Shown: in pieces, positions 41,491 to 50,773 of the stretch
How positions within the stretch are numbered: the first letter of the stretch is position 1
Layout of the letters: each line of letters begins with the position of its first letter
Virus record (IMG/VR): IMGVR_UViG_3300036790_000425
Coordinates: 62,001 to 126,000 of that record
Direction: 5' to 3' (one strand)
From: a virus
DNA: 64,000 nucleotides
The notes under the pieces: model-generated
Database searches by the model: none
The model's input: the letters and a program-made list of their open reading frames with translations, nothing else
What the model was told of the DNA's origin: nothing
Translations under genes and position numbers: made by a program

Positions 41491-41928
41491 TCAGCTGCTC
41501 ACCGTCCGGGTCACCGCGACCTGCTGGCCGCCCTGCGTGGTCAGGATGACCGACACCTGGACGGTGTCCGGGCGCTGGCTCACCGCGGCGCTGACCGAGT
41601 CCACCGAGCCGATCACGTCATCAGTGCCGAGCTGGCTGCGGGTGCCCGCCAGGGCCGCCGCGGTGATCTGCTGCTGCTGGGCTGCCACCAGCTGGGCCAG
41701 CACGCGCGAGACCTCCGAGCTGATCAGGGCCGGGGTCGAGTCGGCGCTCACCGGCATGCCGAGATAGCTCAGCAGTGCCGACCCCCAGTCCGGGTGATAG
41801 GGGTCGAAGCCGTAGGGCTCGGCCAGCACAGTCGCCACGCGCTGCCGGATGTAGTCGGTCCCGGTGACGGTGGCGAATCCGCGGCCGGCCGGGAGGAGAT
41901 CTCCCCCGGTCAGCTGCAAGTCCTTCAT
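41491..41928 (-). CDS. gp25-like baseplate wedge protein
   Basis: This is a 145-residue protein of the gp25/W family type: DLLPAGRGFATVTGTDYIRQ, RVATVLAEPYGFDPYHPDWG (about 30-49), and a C-terminal helix plus beta hairpin (VSVILTTQGGQQVAVTRTV). Directly followed by baseplate J, as in contractile phages and injection systems. ATG 41928 has GGGAGGAGGG upstream and sits after a GCCCCGGAAG element (41944-41956). Confidence 0.82.
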   Translation of the reverse strand: MKDLQLTGGDLLPAGRGFATVTGTDYIRQRVATVLAEPYGFDPYHPDWGSALLSYLGMPVSADSTPALISSEVSRVLAQLVAAQQQQITAAALAGTRSQLGTDDVIGSVDSVSAAVSQRPDTVQVSVILTTQGGQQVAVTRTVSS

Positions 41929-41943
41929 CGGCCCTCCTCCCTT

Positions 41944-41956
41944 CTTCCGGGGCGGC
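41944..41956 (-). repeat. GCCCCGGAAG late intergenic element
   Basis: Minus-strand GCCGCCCCGGAAG lies in the 32-bp gap between the fibre stop (41961) and gp25-like start (41928). Confidence 0.6.
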
Positions 41957-41960
41957 CGAC

Positions 41961-44900
41961 TCAGGGCGTCGTGTAGTTGATCGTGAGGTAGGGCCCCTGG
42001 CCGCTGCCGGTGCCTGCGAACGAGCACTGCGCCGATCCGGGCTCGCCCTCGCCGCCGATCACCAGGGCGACGGCCGCCCCCGACTGGAAGGCCGTGGCCA
42101 CCGAGTTGGGCAGCGTGATCGTCTTGGTCTGCCCGGCGCCGATCGTGAAGGTGCCGACGTGGGTGACCCCGCTGGTCGATGAGGCCTTTTTGGCGCTCGC
42201 GCTGTAGCCGACGTACAGGGTGGCGCCGGAGCTGAACGCCCCGCCGAAGGCCGAGACGGTGAGCTTGATCGAGTTGATCGTGGCCCCGGCCAGCACCGTG
42301 GCCAGGCTGGAGTTGGTGAAATCCAGGTAGCTGTAGCAGTTGCCCGGCGTGCCGGTCTGGACGCCGCTGCCGACCGGGACCGGGCCCTCATAGAAGACGT
42401 TGTTGTGCCGTCGCAGCGAGTTGGGGGCCGCGGCCGTGGCCTGGGCTCCGTAGTAGCTCCAGGTCGCATCCGCGAAAGTCTTGTCGGTAATGGTCTGGCC
42501 GCCGCCGGTACCCGAGGTGCCGGACCCGATGTAGACGCCAGTGTTGGGCACTGTGTCGCCCAGGTCGTAAACGATGATCGCGTCCTGCTGGGTGAAGAAA
42601 TCGCCCGTGTCAGCCGTGCCGTTGATCTGAGCAGTCGTGCTGGTGGTGGTCCCGTTGATCGTGCCGCTGACCGGCTGGAGGGTGAGCAGCATCCGCAGGG
42701 TGACCGGCGATGAGCCGGTCTGGAAGGCCCGCACGCCGCTGGGCGTGATGCTGAGGTGATTCGAGAACGCGGTATCCGTGTAGAACACCATGAAATTGTC
42801 AGAGGACGTCGTCGGAGTCGAGCCGTCGTCAGTGGCGCGAATCCGGAGCTGCGCGCGGCCGGGATTCGACAGCACGACCAGGAAGCTCGACAGCATGATC
42901 ATGTAGCAGCGGTCGGGCAGGAGGTCTACGTCCAGTTCCAGGATCGCCGTCTCGGTCCCGGCCGTGATTGGCGTGGCCGGGGCAGGCAGGTGACCGTCCA
43001 GCGACCCGATCGCGATGATGCCCTGGGCCAGTCCGGGCAGGATCTCGTCCTCGAAGGACTGCCCGGCGATCAGGATGTCCTCTGCCGCCGCGATCACCTG
43101 GCCGGCGACGTTGCCGCTGGAGTCGATGGTGGCCAGGGCCTGCCCGTAGGGCGAGATGACCTGGAAGATGTTCTCCTGGAGCGGCAGCCCGATGAAGCTC
43201 GTGCCCGGCGTGTAGATGTTCCCGAACTCATCCATCCCGCCGGCGGCGGAGTTGGAGTAGACCAGGCCGCCCGGGGCGACCACGGTGTCCGCGTTCATGA
43301 TCAGGCCGGACGTGGTCGTGGTGCTGGAGACCACCACGGCGGCCTGGGTGGCGCCGACCGGGGCGATCGCGCCGGTCACGGTGAAGATCTGCTCTGCCCC
43401 GGCGGCGATCGCCGTGGCGCCCTGGTCGCAGACCGTGGAGGACAGCAGCGTGCCGGATGAGTTGTACCAGGCCAGCGCGATCTGCGCGGTCAGCGCCGAC
43501 GGGGCCTGGACGGTAGCCGACATGGTCAGCGGGGACCCGGCGGTGACCGGGAACTTGGGCGAGGTGGTGCCCCACGGCTGGGTCGTGTTCGAGTGCGTCA
43601 CGCCCAGGCTGAAGCTGCCGGTGGAGGACCAGGACGCGGTACCCATCAGGGTGGCGTTCTGCGCCGTCCAGGCGGGCACCCCGACCCCGGGGCCCGTGAA
43701 GCCGATCATCACCGCTGACCAGGTGCAGGACGCCCCGAATGCCCCCGATCCGGTCAGCGAGGCCAGCGCCTGCGCCGAGCCGATCAGCACCGAGGTGTAC
43801 TGGTTACTGCCGCTGTGCACCTGGCTCAGCAGCTCCCACTGAGCCGGGAACACCGGCACCCCGCCGGCCAGCCCGTTGGCCACGATCAGCACGATCAGGT
43901 CGTTGATGTTCGAGGGCACCGCGCTGACCGAGGCGGCGGCCGAGCTGCCGGAAGCCGGGATGGCGAAGTCCGTGCCGGTGATGCCGGGCATGACCAGGTG
44001 GACGATGTTCTTGCACTGGGCGTTGGTGGCCGCGAAGCCGACGGTGATGGTGTCGGTGCCGAGCACGGTCAGCGCCGTGGTGGTGGCCGCGCAGACCCAG
44101 ACCTGGACTTCCTCGCCGGAGGTCTCCTGCGTCAGCAGGCTGTAGAGATTGCCCTTCGAGTCGGTGCAGGAGTTAGCGACCGTGGAGCCGGAGGCGTTGG
44201 CGATCACCTGGACGTAGGAGCCGGCCGGGACGTCCTGGGTAACCGCTGCGGCGTAGCTCGCCGCGCTGGTCGTGGAATTGACCGGGGCGGCGATCAGCTG
44301 CGGGATGCCGGGCGGCTCGAAGTCCCAGGACTGGGGGCCCTGCGGGGACTGGTAGACCAGGAAGTCGCCTGCCGGGGTGATCGCGGCCTGGAGCTGGCCG
44401 GTTGAGGAGAACCAGCTCGTGGTGCCATCCGGGCCGACCTTGAAGATCACCGTGCCGCCGGAGTCGGTGATCGTGATCGAGCCGTCCGGGTGGATGGCGG
44501 TGCGCGGGTCGGTGGTCGAGTTCTGGAGGGTGGCGCCGGTCACCACGGTGCCGTCGATGATCCCGGCCACGACGAGCCCGGCGGCCAGCTGGGCCACCGT
44601 GATAGTGCCGGAGGCGATCTGCGTGGCAGTGATCGTCCCGGCCGCGATCTGGGCTGCCGCGATGGTGCCGGCCTCGATGATCCCGCCGTCCATCGGGCTT
44701 AGCACGAGCACGGCCTGGGCCAGCAGGGTGGTGGTCGGCGGCGGGGTGCCGGACAGGCCGGCCCGGGGGATGCCGAAAGCCGCCCCCGCGGGCGCGGTCT
44801 GGATGGTGGACGTCACCGACCAGGTAGCCGGGGTGACCGTCTGGGACGGGGCCGAGGTGGACAGGTATGACCCGGCCGAGTTGTACCAGTCGAAGCCGAG

Positions 44901-46532
44901 CGTGACGGCGCCCGCCGGGGTGTTGACGATGGCCGAGACCAGGTAGGGCTGGCCGGGGATGACTGGCACCCAGCCGCTGCCGCTGGTGCCCTCGATCGCC
45001 GGGGTTGAGCCGGTCCCTGACGGCGTCAGCTGGGCTGCCCAGGGGTAGGGCGCCCCGCTGGGCTGGACTGCTGCCAGCGTGCCCTGGAAGGCCGTCCAGC
45101 CGGTCAGGGCGCCGCCGGCGAAGTACGGGTTCAGGTTCGCGTTGCCGCCGATGGCGAGGTTCTTCGCCGTGATCGTCCCGGCGGCGATCTGGGAGGCGGT
45201 GATGGTCCCGGCAGCGATCTGCGCGGCCGTGATCGTGTTGGCAGCGATCAGCGCGGCCGTGATCGTGTTGGCAGCGATCTGGGTGGCCGTGATCGTCCCG
45301 GCGGCGATCTGCCCGGCCGTGATGGTGGCCGAGGCGATCTGGGTGGCGGTGATGGTGCCCGCGGCGATCTGGCTGGCAGTGATGGTGTTGGCCGCGATCA
45401 GCGCGGCGGTGACCGAGCCCGCCGCGATCGCCCCGGTGCCGTACTGGTAGGGATTCCAGGCCGCGCCGTCGAACTGGTTGAGCAGGAAGCCGTTGCTGGC
45501 GTCGTACCAGAGGTCCCCGGCCACCGGGGAGGCCGGCTGGACCGGTCCCACGGTGGTGGTGATGCCACCGATGTCGCGGGCGGTGAAGTCCACGTTCGAG
45601 GTGCCGATCGAGTCCGGTGCGATCGCCTGGCCGCCGAACTGGAAGGGGGCCCAGGCTGAGCCGGTCCACTGCTTCAGCTCGTACTCGCTGGTCCCGTCGA
45701 ACCACAGGTCCCCGATGACCGGGTCCGCCGGCGGGGTATCGGAGATCGAGACGCCGACCGCGCCGATGTCGCTGGCGGTGAAGTTCACCTGGGTCGAGCC
45801 GATGGTGGGCGCGTCGGAGAGCTGGGCGCCTGTCAGGCTGCCCGGCTGGATGGCCCCGGCCCCGAACTGGTACGGCACCCAGGCGTTGCCGTTCCAGATG
45901 GACATCATGTTCCCGGCGTCCGGGTCGAACCAGATGTCCCCGAAGTCCGGGTCACGCGGCTGGGTCGTGCCGGTGGTGACCTTGACCCCGCCGATGTCGG
46001 TCACGCTGAAGGCGACCTGCTGAGCGGTGATCCCGGCGTGCGCGGCAAGCTGGGCCGAGGTGATCGAGCCCGGCAGGATCTTGGGTGCGGTGACGGCCGA
46101 GTCCGCCAGCGCCGTGGTGCCCCACTGGGTACCGATCCAGGACGATCCGCCCCACCTGAACAGCTCGTTGCCCGCGGCCGAGTTGATCCACAGCTGCCCC
46201 GGCACGGGGCTAGCCGGGGGAGCCGGGGCGACGATGATCTCGGCCGGCCCGGAGGCTCCCGCGGAGCCGCCGACGAACTGGTCATCGCTGCTGGCGCTGA
46301 TGGCGGCGAACGTCCAGGCTCCCAGCGCCTGGTCGATCAGCCAGGACTCGCCCACCTGCGGCAGCGGCCCCTTCGAGCGCTGCACCAGCATCGGGACCCG
46401 GGTCTCGGTGTTCATCCGGTCGGTGGTGAGCGCGGTCTGGCCGTCCTCGGTGATGGAGCTGACAGTGACCAGCTTGGCCAGGAACCCGACCGAGTTGGTG
46501 GCCTTGTTGACGGCCTGCTTGGCGGCGGCCAC
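41961..46532 (-). CDS. large tail protein with repeat-built shaft
   Basis: This is a 1523-residue fibre or minor tail protein. Residues about 90-370 contain four related modules, each with P..GDLWFD....  ..W.G..W.P.QFG..AI, alternating with DIGG/DIGA strands. About 365-455 is a run of ten-residue units (ITATQIAAGT, ITAALIAANT) encoded by a 30-bp tandem repeat, expected to form a trimeric beta-helix. A second shorter run lies near 620-650. The C-terminal 850 residues are Ser/Thr-rich beta domains ending in a beta-sandwich-like region. GTG start overlaps the hub stop by 1 nt. It is probably a baseplate-attached host-binding fibre. Confidence 0.78.
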   Translation of the reverse strand: MAAAKQAVNKATNSVGFLAKLVTVSSITEDGQTALTTDRMNTETRVPMLVQRSKGPLPQVGESWLIDQALGAWTFAAISASSDDQFVGGSAGASGPAEIIVAPAPPASPVPGQLWINSAAGNELFRWGGSSWIGTQWGTTALADSAVTAPKILPGSITSAQLAAHAGITAQQVAFSVTDIGGVKVTTGTTQPRDPDFGDIWFDPDAGNMMSIWNGNAWVPYQFGAGAIQPGSLTGAQLSDAPTIGSTQVNFTASDIGAVGVSISDTPPADPVIGDLWFDGTSEYELKQWTGSAWAPFQFGGQAIAPDSIGTSNVDFTARDIGGITTTVGPVQPASPVAGDLWYDASNGFLLNQFDGAAWNPYQYGTGAIAAGSVTAALIAANTITASQIAAGTITATQIASATITAGQIAAGTITATQIAANTITAALIAANTITAAQIAAGTITASQIAAGTITAKNLAIGGNANLNPYFAGGALTGWTAFQGTLAAVQPSGAPYPWAAQLTPSGTGSTPAIEGTSGSGWVPVIPGQPYLVSAIVNTPAGAVTLGFDWYNSAGSYLSTSAPSQTVTPATWSVTSTIQTAPAGAAFGIPRAGLSGTPPPTTTLLAQAVLVLSPMDGGIIEAGTIAAAQIAAGTITATQIASGTITVAQLAAGLVVAGIIDGTVVTGATLQNSTTDPRTAIHPDGSITITDSGGTVIFKVGPDGTTSWFSSTGQLQAAITPAGDFLVYQSPQGPQSWDFEPPGIPQLIAAPVNSTTSAASYAAAVTQDVPAGSYVQVIANASGSTVANSCTDSKGNLYSLLTQETSGEEVQVWVCAATTTALTVLGTDTITVGFAATNAQCKNIVHLVMPGITGTDFAIPASGSSAAASVSAVPSNINDLIVLIVANGLAGGVPVFPAQWELLSQVHSGSNQYTSVLIGSAQALASLTGSGAFGASCTWSAVMIGFTGPGVGVPAWTAQNATLMGTASWSSTGSFSLGVTHSNTTQPWGTTSPKFPVTAGSPLTMSATVQAPSALTAQIALAWYNSSGTLLSSTVCDQGATAIAAGAEQIFTVTGAIAPVGATQAAVVVSSTTTTSGLIMNADTVVAPGGLVYSNSAAGGMDEFGNIYTPGTSFIGLPLQENIFQVISPYGQALATIDSSGNVAGQVIAAAEDILIAGQSFEDEILPGLAQGIIAIGSLDGHLPAPATPITAGTETAILELDVDLLPDRCYMIMLSSFLVVLSNPGRAQLRIRATDDGSTPTTSSDNFMVFYTDTAFSNHLSITPSGVRAFQTGSSPVTLRMLLTLQPVSGTINGTTTSTTAQINGTADTGDFFTQQDAIIVYDLGDTVPNTGVYIGSGTSGTGGGQTITDKTFADATWSYYGAQATAAAPNSLRRHNNVFYEGPVPVGSGVQTGTPGNCYSYLDFTNSSLATVLAGATINSIKLTVSAFGGAFSSGATLYVGYSASAKKASSTSGVTHVGTFTIGAGQTKTITLPNSVATAFQSGAAVALVIGGEGEPGSAQCSFAGTGSGQGPYLTINYTTP
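45169..45438. repeat. nine-copy 30-bp tandem repeat in the fibre gene
   Basis: Units begin GTGATCGTC or GTGATGGTG and contain GCGGCGATCTG; the period is exactly 30 bp, encoding ten-residue beta-helix rungs. A shorter related run lies near 44590-44690. It is coding, not a CRISPR. Confidence 0.85.
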
Positions 46533-49117
46533 TACGACCCCCCGGTGCCCAGGCCGGGAATCGGCAGGTTAGTCCCGCTAGTCAGTCCTCCTGCTATGGG
46601 AAGGCCGATCAGCTGGCCGCCGGACTTGTTGCCCTTGCCCGGCAGCCGGGCCGGGGCCGCGATGTTGATGCTCGTGCTGAAGAAGCCGCCCGGCCCCATC
46701 TTGAAGCTGTGCGTGACCGTGGTGACGTAGGCCTGGAAGCCGAAGGCCGGGATCTGGGCCAGCATCCCGGGCCACAGCTCGGGCATGAAGGTGATCGGGA
46801 TGTCCGCCGAGTACTGGTAGGCCCAGGACCGCATGAACAGGAACAGCGCGCTGAAGAACTCGCCCTGCGGGCCGATCACGCCGGGCAGCTGCTGGAGATC
46901 CGGGCGGGCGCCGAACCGGTTGTAGATGTAGCTGATGAACTTCTGTGCCTGGGCCTTGGTCGGCTCCAGGCCGAATAGCGCGTACATGATCGCCGGGATG
47001 TCGATGCTGGCAATCCCGTCGGTGGTCATGGCGAAGATCACGTCGATCGGCAGCGTCTGGCCGGTGCCGGGGATCGAGATGCCGGAGGTCTGCCCGGTGC
47101 CCAGGTCGATCTGCTGGGCCGGCGGCGCCACGGTGTACTGATGGGTAACCAGGTTGGTGTCGTCCCAGTAGACGGTGAAGTCCTGTAGCTCGATCGGCTC
47201 GATCCGCATGATCGCGGCGGTGCCCCAGATCCCGTAGTAGTCCGGGAACCAGGCGATCAGGTCCCCGTTGGGCGCCGAGGAGTAGCTCCGCATGGTCGAG
47301 CCGAACAGGTTCTTCAGGTACGGCAGCAGCGGCTGGTCGTTGAGCAGGGCGCGCGGGCCGGTGAAGACGGCCGAGATCTGCGCGGCCTCCTCGTCGAAGA
47401 TCGGGAACCAGGGGTTGTTCCCGAATAGCTTGTCGAACGGGTCATGCGGGTTGAACCAGGGCTCCTGGCTGGCCGTGGACAGCTGGAGGCCGCTGGCCGC
47501 GCCGCCCCCGCCGCCCGATGTCAGGGTGCCGCCGCCCGGCACCTTCTTGAACGGCGGGGAGTCGCCGTTGTAGCCGGAGTAGTCCACGCCCGGTACCAGG
47601 CCCGCGCAGTTCCAGTAGCTCGCGGTGTTGTCCACCACGCCGGCGAAGGTGCCGGAGTGATGCGCGCCGACGGTCTGCTTCCCCGTGCCGCAGGAGATCT
47701 CCACGTGCGGCGCGGCTCCCGGCGGTCCCATGAACATCAGGGCGCCGGGGATGTTCATGCCCTTCTCGGCGGACACGATCCGGCCGCTGCCCTGGCACCA
47801 GGCGCTCTGCTCCTGGCTGGTCCGCGGGCAGCCGTTCAGCGAGCCCGTAGCGTGGTAGACGGACCACTGCACGAAGCTGGAGCAGTCCAGCAGCTTCGGG
47901 TGCGAGCTGTCGGGCGCGGAGTCGCCGCCCTCCTGGTAGGGGATCTTGAACGACTCGGTGACGCCGAGCGCGGTGCCCAGCAGGTCATTGGCCGTGGCCT
48001 TGCCGGACTTCCCGGCGGCGGCGGTCTGGCTGAAGCCAGCCGAGTTGGAGACCGAGCTGGCCCCCTGGCCGTTAGCCAGGATGTTGACGATCTGCGTGGC
48101 GAAGGTGTCGAACCTCTGGTAGTTCGAGCCGTCGGAGGTGGCGCTGCGCTGGACGGTCTGAGCCTCCATGCCCAGGGTCATCGAGTTGCGGTTCTTAATC
48201 GCCAGCAGCCGGCTGTAGAACTCCCTGAAAGCGTGCGTCGGGTTCATGATCTGGGCCAGCGTGCCCCAGCCCATCCCGGTCTCCTGCTGGAGCACGCCGT
48301 GGCTGGTGCCGGTGCCGCCCGCCAGGTTGCGCAGGCCGGACTCGTCATAGCCGGCCATGATGCCGACCACCGCGTCCCGGGCGGTGCCGCCCATCTGCAT
48401 CACGATGTTGTAGGCCAGCACCGCCATGTTGGCCTGGCTCTGGTCGATCGCGAAGCCGGCGTAGGTCCCGGACTTCAGCGCGCCCGTCGGCACCGTGGTG
48501 CCGCCGCCCGTGGTGCCGCCGACAGTGCCCCCGGCACCGAGCGTGGCGTAGAACTGCTGGGCCAGCTGGTCGGCCTTGGCCGTGTCAGCCTCGACTGCCT
48601 TGGCGATCTTGTAGGCCCAGGTCATCCAGGACTGCGGGATGCCGGCGATGTGCACCTTGCTTGCCGGCCAGCCCACCACGTTCTGGAGGATGGTCAGCAC
48701 CGCGTTGGTGACCCCGCCGTCGTCGGGGTTCTTCACCGCCGCCATCGCCTGGGCCACCAGGTTCTGGGAGGCGGCCAGGCCGGGGTCCCAGTACCACATC
48801 TGGAGCCGCTTCAGCGAGCACGAGGCGTTCAGCTTGACCGTGGATGGCCAGGCCGTGACCAGCGGCACCTGGTTCAGGTAGCCGGTGAAGCAGCGCAGCC
48901 AGCTGACCCGCTTCAGCATCACGATGATGCGGTCATTGGGGGTGAAGATCCCGTCGTACTTGCGGCGCGGGTTCATCAGGGAGAAGTTGAAAGTCGAGAT
49001 CCCGTCCGAGCGCCGGACCATGTTGCCCTCGGTCAGGTCATCGGAGATGTCGATGATCCCGTTGGACTGGGTCGAAATGTACACTTTTATGCCTGGGCTA
49101 TAGAGAAACACCGCCAC
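46532..49117 (-). CDS. tail hub with transglycosylase-like and NlpC/P60-like domains
   Basis: This is an 861-residue protein. About 1-150 resembles a hub/gpD-type N-terminus (GIKVYISTQSNGIIDISDDL; NPRRKYDGIFTPNDRIIVML). About 215-340 looks like a lytic transglycosylase or tail-lysozyme domain (VGIMAGYDESGLRNLAGGTG, with the ES pair, then THAFREFYSRLL). About 390-510 is NlpC/P60-like: LLDCSSFVQWSVYHATG with the catalytic Cys, and PGALMFMGPPGAAPHVEISC with His. The C-terminal 300 residues return to structural sequence (FQAYVTTVTHSFKMGPGGFF). It would cap the tube and open the wall during injection. Confidence 0.8.
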   Translation of the reverse strand: MAVFLYSPGIKVYISTQSNGIIDISDDLTEGNMVRRSDGISTFNFSLMNPRRKYDGIFTPNDRIIVMLKRVSWLRCFTGYLNQVPLVTAWPSTVKLNASCSLKRLQMWYWDPGLAASQNLVAQAMAAVKNPDDGGVTNAVLTILQNVVGWPASKVHIAGIPQSWMTWAYKIAKAVEADTAKADQLAQQFYATLGAGGTVGGTTGGGTTVPTGALKSGTYAGFAIDQSQANMAVLAYNIVMQMGGTARDAVVGIMAGYDESGLRNLAGGTGTSHGVLQQETGMGWGTLAQIMNPTHAFREFYSRLLAIKNRNSMTLGMEAQTVQRSATSDGSNYQRFDTFATQIVNILANGQGASSVSNSAGFSQTAAAGKSGKATANDLLGTALGVTESFKIPYQEGGDSAPDSSHPKLLDCSSFVQWSVYHATGSLNGCPRTSQEQSAWCQGSGRIVSAEKGMNIPGALMFMGPPGAAPHVEISCGTGKQTVGAHHSGTFAGVVDNTASYWNCAGLVPGVDYSGYNGDSPPFKKVPGGGTLTSGGGGGAASGLQLSTASQEPWFNPHDPFDKLFGNNPWFPIFDEEAAQISAVFTGPRALLNDQPLLPYLKNLFGSTMRSYSSAPNGDLIAWFPDYYGIWGTAAIMRIEPIELQDFTVYWDDTNLVTHQYTVAPPAQQIDLGTGQTSGISIPGTGQTLPIDVIFAMTTDGIASIDIPAIMYALFGLEPTKAQAQKFISYIYNRFGARPDLQQLPGVIGPQGEFFSALFLFMRSWAYQYSADIPITFMPELWPGMLAQIPAFGFQAYVTTVTHSFKMGPGGFFSTSINIAAPARLPGKGNKSGGQLIGLPIAGGLTSGTNLPIPGLGTGGS

Positions 49118-49779
49118 TAGAACTCACCCGCCCCGGGCGGGACCGGGCCGCCGCCGCGCAGCGGCGGGGGCGGGGTGGGCACCACCGGGGTGCCGGGGTC
49201 CGGGACCGAGCCCGCCGGCGGGATGACATGCGTGTAGCTCTGCGGCACCCTGGTGCCCTGGAGCTGGGTGCCGAACGGGTAGAAGTACTGGATCGCCTTG
49301 TCCGACCTGAACGCCGTCCACTTGTTGATCACCGTGCTGACCGGCGGAGTCGGGTCCTGCTGGCTCGGCCCGAAGGCGGCCTCAAACAGGAACACCGGGC
49401 TGAACATCATCATCCCGGTGTGGGCGCCCCACTCGTACCCCTGAAGCGGCACCCCGCGCTGGTAGAAGTCCCGCCGCGGCACGCTGACGGTCAGGTACGG
49501 GTACTGGGTACGGACGATGTTCGGATCCAGGGCCCACTGCGCGTAGTCGCTCAGCCAGTTGGTGAGGTGCGCCCGCTCGGTCCAGTCCTTCAGCAGGATC
49601 TGCACGCTGAACTGCTGGTTCGCGGTCTTGTGCGGGTAGTAGGACCGGTGGATCCGGGCCACGTCCTCCGCGGCCACCATCTGGGTGCCGAAGGACAGGT
49701 CCCCGGCGCGGACCTTGTAGGTGTGCCGGGTGCCGCCGCGGGCGTAGCCCAGCGTGCAGTTAAGACCGGCCCGGGTCAT
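49117..49779 (-). CDS. tail/baseplate protein of unknown specific role
   Basis: This is a 220-residue protein just upstream of the hub gene. It has an ordered domain (GDLSFGTQMVAAEDVARIHR, then FSVQILLKDWTERAHLTNWL) and a Pro/Gly-rich tail (VVPTPPPPLRGGG). Similar small proteins adjoin hubs in other phages, but no family is named here. The ATG overlaps the upstream gene by 20 nt and the stop abuts the hub start. Confidence 0.65.
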   Translation of the reverse strand: MTRAGLNCTLGYARGGTRHTYKVRAGDLSFGTQMVAAEDVARIHRSYYPHKTANQQFSVQILLKDWTERAHLTNWLSDYAQWALDPNIVRTQYPYLTVSVPRRDFYQRGVPLQGYEWGAHTGMMMFSPVFLFEAAFGPSQQDPTPPVSTVINKWTAFRSDKAIQYFYPFGTQLQGTRVPQSYTHVIPPAGSVPDPGTPVVPTPPPPLRGGGPVPPGAGEF

Positions 49780-50017
49780 CGGTGCTCACCTGCCCGGCGT
49801 CCAGGTCGGAGTCGTCGGCCACGCTGTCTGCCGGGGCGGCCTCGGGGGCGTAGACGGGCACGCCCAGGGTCTCCAGCTCAGTCGCGGTCACGTCGTGCAC
49901 GAGCCGGTACTGAGTCATGCCGAAGCCCATCATCGGCACCATCACGGCCTCGGGGGCCGCGACCGGCATCGAGATCGGCACGTCTGAGCCCCAGACGGGG
50001 CGGTCGGTGATCGCCAT
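49760..50017 (-). CDS. small acidic protein in the tail cluster
   Basis: This is an 85-residue protein with a Pro/Met-rich N-terminal half (VPISMPVAAPEAVMVPMMGF) and an acidic C-terminus (ADSVADDSDLDAG). ATG 50017 (GTG 50020 possible) follows GGAAG of a GCCCCGGAAG element. Function unknown. Confidence 0.6.
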   Translation of the reverse strand: MAITDRPVWGSDVPISMPVAAPEAVMVPMMGFGMTQYRLVHDVTATELETLGVPVYAPEAAPADSVADDSDLDAGQVSTDDPGRS

Positions 50018-50022
50018 CACTG

Positions 50023-50033
50023 CTTCCGGGGCC
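50023..50033 (-). repeat. GCCCCGGAAG late intergenic element
   Basis: Minus-strand GGCCCCGGAAG fills the gap between the stop at 50033 and the start at 50017. Confidence 0.6.
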
Positions 50034-50698
50034 TACGCATGCGGGGAGAAGTTGCCGGGCGGCGAACCCTTCACGGGATGACCGCCGCCGGTCTTCTTCT
50101 TCGGCAGCGTGCCGGTGGCCTGGCCGTTATAAGCCGTGAAGTGCCAGCCGACGCCGGCCGAGATCCGGGCCATGTACGCGCTGATCGCGTCATAGGCCTT
50201 CTGGCTGAACACGCCGTTGGAGCTGCCCGCCTTGACCAGCGCGGTGCTGGCGTCCTGGACGATGAACAGGGTCAGCGTGTAGCGCTGGTTGAGCTTGCCC
50301 GGGGTCATGATCACCGAGTTGCCGCCGTCGGGGTCGGTGAGCGCCTTGACATAGACCTGGAAGCGCCAGTTCTTCGGCGGGTAGCTGAAGATCGCAGGCC
50401 GGTGCATGACGGCCTGGGCAGTGGCATCCCGGCTCTGGAACTCCATGATCCGGGTGACCACGTCCAGGAACTGGCTAGCCTGCTGCCAGCTCTCGCCGTG
50501 CTTCGCGTCCTGGTGGTCCTGGCCGAGGCTGCCGGTTACGGTCAGGTCATCGAGATAGGCGCCGATGACCTGGATCACCCGGCCGCCGATGGTCTCGACG
50601 ACGTTGGTGATCACCTGCCAGTTCCAGCTGATGTTCTCGGGATCAAGCCGGAAGGCCACCGCGGGGCCGCCGGGGTAACCGAGAGTTGCCGTGCCCAA
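50033..50698 (-). CDS. tail structural protein
   Basis: This is a 221-residue protein with a TTG start (50698) supported by GAGGAGG 4 nt upstream and by the loss of plausible sequence further upstream. Beta/alpha body: NISWNWQVITNVVETIGGRV and VIGAYLDDLTVTGSLGQDHQ, then FQVYVKALTDPDGGN; the end is Lys/Gly/Pro-rich. Position between tape measure and hub fits a tail-tip or tube-initiator protein. No family recognised. A GCCCCGGAAG element lies upstream at 50719-50729. Confidence 0.65.
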   Translation of the reverse strand: MGTATLGYPGGPAVAFRLDPENISWNWQVITNVVETIGGRVIQVIGAYLDDLTVTGSLGQDHQDAKHGESWQQASQFLDVVTRIMEFQSRDATAQAVMHRPAIFSYPPKNWRFQVYVKALTDPDGGNSVIMTPGKLNQRYTLTLFIVQDASTALVKAGSSNGVFSQKAYDAISAYMARISAGVGWHFTAYNGQATGTLPKKKTGGGHPVKGSPPGNFSPHA

Positions 50699-50718
50699 CC
50701 TGCCTCCTCGCCTCACGC

Positions 50719-50729
50719 CTTCCGGGGCC
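50719..50729 (-). repeat. GCCCCGGAAG late intergenic element
   Basis: Minus-strand GGCCCCGGAAG lies 20 nt upstream of the TTG start at 50698, just beyond the bidirectional promoter element. Confidence 0.6.
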
Positions 50730-50744
50730 GGGACAGGTAGCACG

Positions 50745-50767
50745 TTAGTAAGAAACCCTGTTATGAT
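50745..50767 (+). promoter_or_regulatory. plus-strand promoter with reversed shared element; leaderless start
   Basis: TTAGTAAGAAACCCTGTTA (50745-50763) is a copy of the element. TATGAT at 50762-50767 is the -10 and ends 6 nt before ATG 50774. On the minus strand TAACGT could serve the 50698 gene. Confidence 0.7.
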
Positions 50768-50773
50768 GAGGTC

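Noticed and set aside
45169-45438. CRISPR array
   Set aside because: The 30-bp units are contiguous without spacers and encode beta-helix rungs in a fibre gene.
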